Below are positions 49,431 to 50,260 of a stretch of DNA of 50,260 bases, piece by piece (the stretch's first letter is position 1; each line of letters opens with the position of its first letter). The position numbers were made by a program, and so were the translations under genes. The notes under the pieces were generated by a model, which saw only the letters and a list, made by a program, of their open reading frames with translations, had not been told where the DNA came from and ran no database searches. The DNA is from RGIG2041 sp045537695. Lineage in GTDB: Bacteria > Bacillota > Clostridia > UBA1381 > UMGS1253. Location of the stretch: positions 1 to 50,260 of the forward strand of contig JAZSQB010000008.1 in assembly GCA_045537695.1 (NCBI GenBank), written 5' to 3'.

Positions 49431-49656
49431 CCCATTTGTTTTCTTTGGATATTTTCTTGATCTTTTCTGTCTGCAAAAGTTGTATTACGAATGTAGTAAT
49501 ATGAACGATAAATCCAATAGTTGAAATAAGTTCTGCAACATTTAAAATTTGTTCGTCATGTATTAATCCCCAAAATCCATAGGAGTTAATATCACTTGAA
49601 TCTGGCATAAACAAATACGCTATTAGAAAAGTGAAAACAAAAATCACATTTAGCAT
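49426..49656 (-). CDS. Small membrane protein, second of an overlapping pair
   Basis: This 76-aa protein has two likely transmembrane segments (about residues 1-17, MLNVIFVFTFLIAYLF, and 44-62, STIGFIVHITTFVIQLL) and a basic tail. It starts inside the stop codon region of the preceding gene (overlap 7 bp), has no clear RBS and is thus probably translated by coupling. No family is recognised. Confidence 0.6.
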   Translation of the reverse strand: MLNVIFVFTFLIAYLFMPDSSDINSYGFWGLIHDEQILNVAELISTIGFIVHITTFVIQLLQTEKIKKISKENKWA

Positions 49657-49850
49657 CTTAACTTTTTTGATTTATCAAAATACTTTGCTGAATATAAGTT
49701 CATAAAAACAAATATAACACTATGCGGAATTACTACAACCGACATAAAAAGACGCAACCAACCTAAATTAAACAACCAAGTAGAAGCAACAACTAATATA
49801 CAAATTATTGACATGATGATGGTTATTATCTTTTTATTGAATATTTTCAT
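49650..49850 (-). CDS. Small membrane protein, first of an overlapping pair
   Basis: This 66-aa protein has two hydrophobic segments (about residues 7-26, IITIIMSIICILVVAST, and 31-50). ATG at 49850 (MKIFNKKI) has GGAGAG 7 nt upstream, at the end of repeat copy 6. A longer frame to 49871 is rejected. The two overlapping genes form one cassette-like unit and may make a two-component membrane complex. Confidence 0.6.
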   Translation of the reverse strand: MKIFNKKIITIIMSIICILVVASTWLFNLGWLRLFMSVVVIPHSVIFVFMNLYSAKYFDKSKKLRC

Positions 49851-49861
49851 TACAATCTCTC

Positions 49862-49917
49862 CTTTCGCCAATATTCGACATTATTTATATAGTTCGTATC
49901 AAGCTAAGACTAAAAAA
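49862..49917 (-). repeat. Array repeat element copy 6, internally deleted
   Basis: It keeps both ends of the element (AGTCTTAGCTTGATACGAAC and AATGTCGAATATTGGCGAAA on the gene strand) but lacks about 40 bp of the middle, including the core hairpin. Confidence 0.6.
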
Positions 49918-49944
49918 AGATAAATTGGAACTTGTATCTCTGTT

Positions 49945-50151
49945 TTATTTAATAAATTCTATAAAATAATAGTCATTAAGATCTTCAACCTTTTCCAATT
50001 CATTAAATTCCAATGTAAAATTTCTGGGTGATTTGAATACACTATTTTCACAATGAGAAATATAGCAATTAGGTTTATAACTATTCGGAACATGACTCGC
50101 AAATGTCAAATTTCTATTTTCAAATTCTTCATTTAGCTCCTCTATTGACAT
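49945..50151 (-). CDS. Partial or truncated array gene at the window edge
   Basis: The ATG-initiated frame of 68 aa ends at 49945. Its frame stays open upstream to about 50225 (GIGDSGGNGDYSTYRVVLVV precedes the ATG), so the true protein is longer or begins with a non-ATG codon. A TGA then stops it, while another frame reads GGIIRDTQFGS towards the edge. A frameshift near 50225-50240 would join the two. The protein is acidic with two cysteines (NCYISHCENS) and is unrecognised. Confidence 0.5.
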   Translation of the reverse strand: MSIEELNEEFENRNLTFASHVPNSYKPNCYISHCENSVFKSPRNFTLEFNELEKVEDLNDYYFIEFIK

Positions 50152-50260
50152 TTTTGTCTTTACTACTAAAACTACACGATATGTTGAATAATCTCCATTT
50201 CCACCAGAATCTCCAATTCCACTTCACTTCCAAACTGGGTATCCCGGATAATGCCGCCAA

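Noticed and set aside
47011..49917. Canonical integron attC sites in the array
   Set aside because: The elements resemble attC in place and folding, but the GTTRRRY core and RYYYAAC inverse core are not met. The best candidates are GTTAGAA and GTTAGGA, and the most conserved part is the central hairpin, opposite to typical attC sites. No intI is in view.
47011..49917. CRISPR array
   Set aside because: The repeats are 300-700 bp apart, enclose genes, and are too long and diverged.

Overview
The window reads as chromosomal DNA of an anaerobic Bacillota bacterium, most likely a clostridium from a gut-type habitat. The evidence is gene content and order: hrcA-grpE-dnaK-dnaJ behind a perfect CIRCE operator, AddA/AddB instead of RecBCD, alr followed by an RHH antitoxin and a MazF toxin, an S-layer-homology protein, MutL with the endonuclease motif, and a YlbF-family protein. 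Most of the window has intermediate GC and one uniform style. Two parts stand out as AT-rich: the insertion sequence at the left edge and the last 3.3 kb. No rRNA, tRNA or CRISPR was seen. The species cannot be named from the sequence alone.

Left to right. (1) 1-1542: a complete IS3-family element, sitting 29 bp beyond the pnp stop codon. (2) 1572-4482: pnp, rpsO and rpmE on the minus strand, with structured leaders and a terminator. (3) 4491-9382: one long minus-strand operon, tsaE-tsaB-rpiB-nusB-xseA-xseB-ispA-DUF212, with many stop/start overlaps and a good SigA-type promoter at its head. (4) 9582-14436: the HrcA/CIRCE heat-shock operon. (5) 14481-22176: miaB-ylbF-(repeat-rich gap)-mutS-mutL-miaA, covering tRNA A37 modification and mismatch repair. 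(6) 22185-26666: murD followed by three tandem M42 aminopeptidase paralogues. (7) 26678-31248: DUF6106-like gene, nnr, alr, mazE, mazF and an exported protein, with promoter and terminator. (8) 31324-38552: addB-addA and a small membrane protein. (9) 38569-40335: a possible gene remnant, an SLH protein and inorganic pyrophosphatase. (10) 40652-43490: a self-contained plus-strand unit with a consensus promoter overlapped by a near-perfect LexA box, then a Cys-rich mini-protein, two small proteins, a phage terminase large subunit, a small protein and a terminator. No other phage genes are present. (11) 43613-46805: a DUF89 gene with a frameshifted end, divergent from a PAP2 phosphatase, then a beta-lactamase-fold hydrolase. 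(12) 46950-50260: an array of small AT-rich minus-strand genes separated by copies of one 57-95 bp repeat element.

The two observations most worth pursuing are the cassette-like array at the right edge and the apparently SOS-controlled, orphan terminase operon. In the array, each repeat follows one gene's stop codon and usually supplies the ribosome binding site of the next. It continues to, and probably past, the window edge. It may be an orphan immunity-gene array or a non-canonical gene-cassette system. Smaller points of interest are the RNase III-type hairpin in the pnp leader, the protective hairpin and frameshift signal of the IS, a palindrome over the mazE promoter region, a MITE-like hairpin between ylbF and mutS, and a one-base frameshift in the DUF89 gene.
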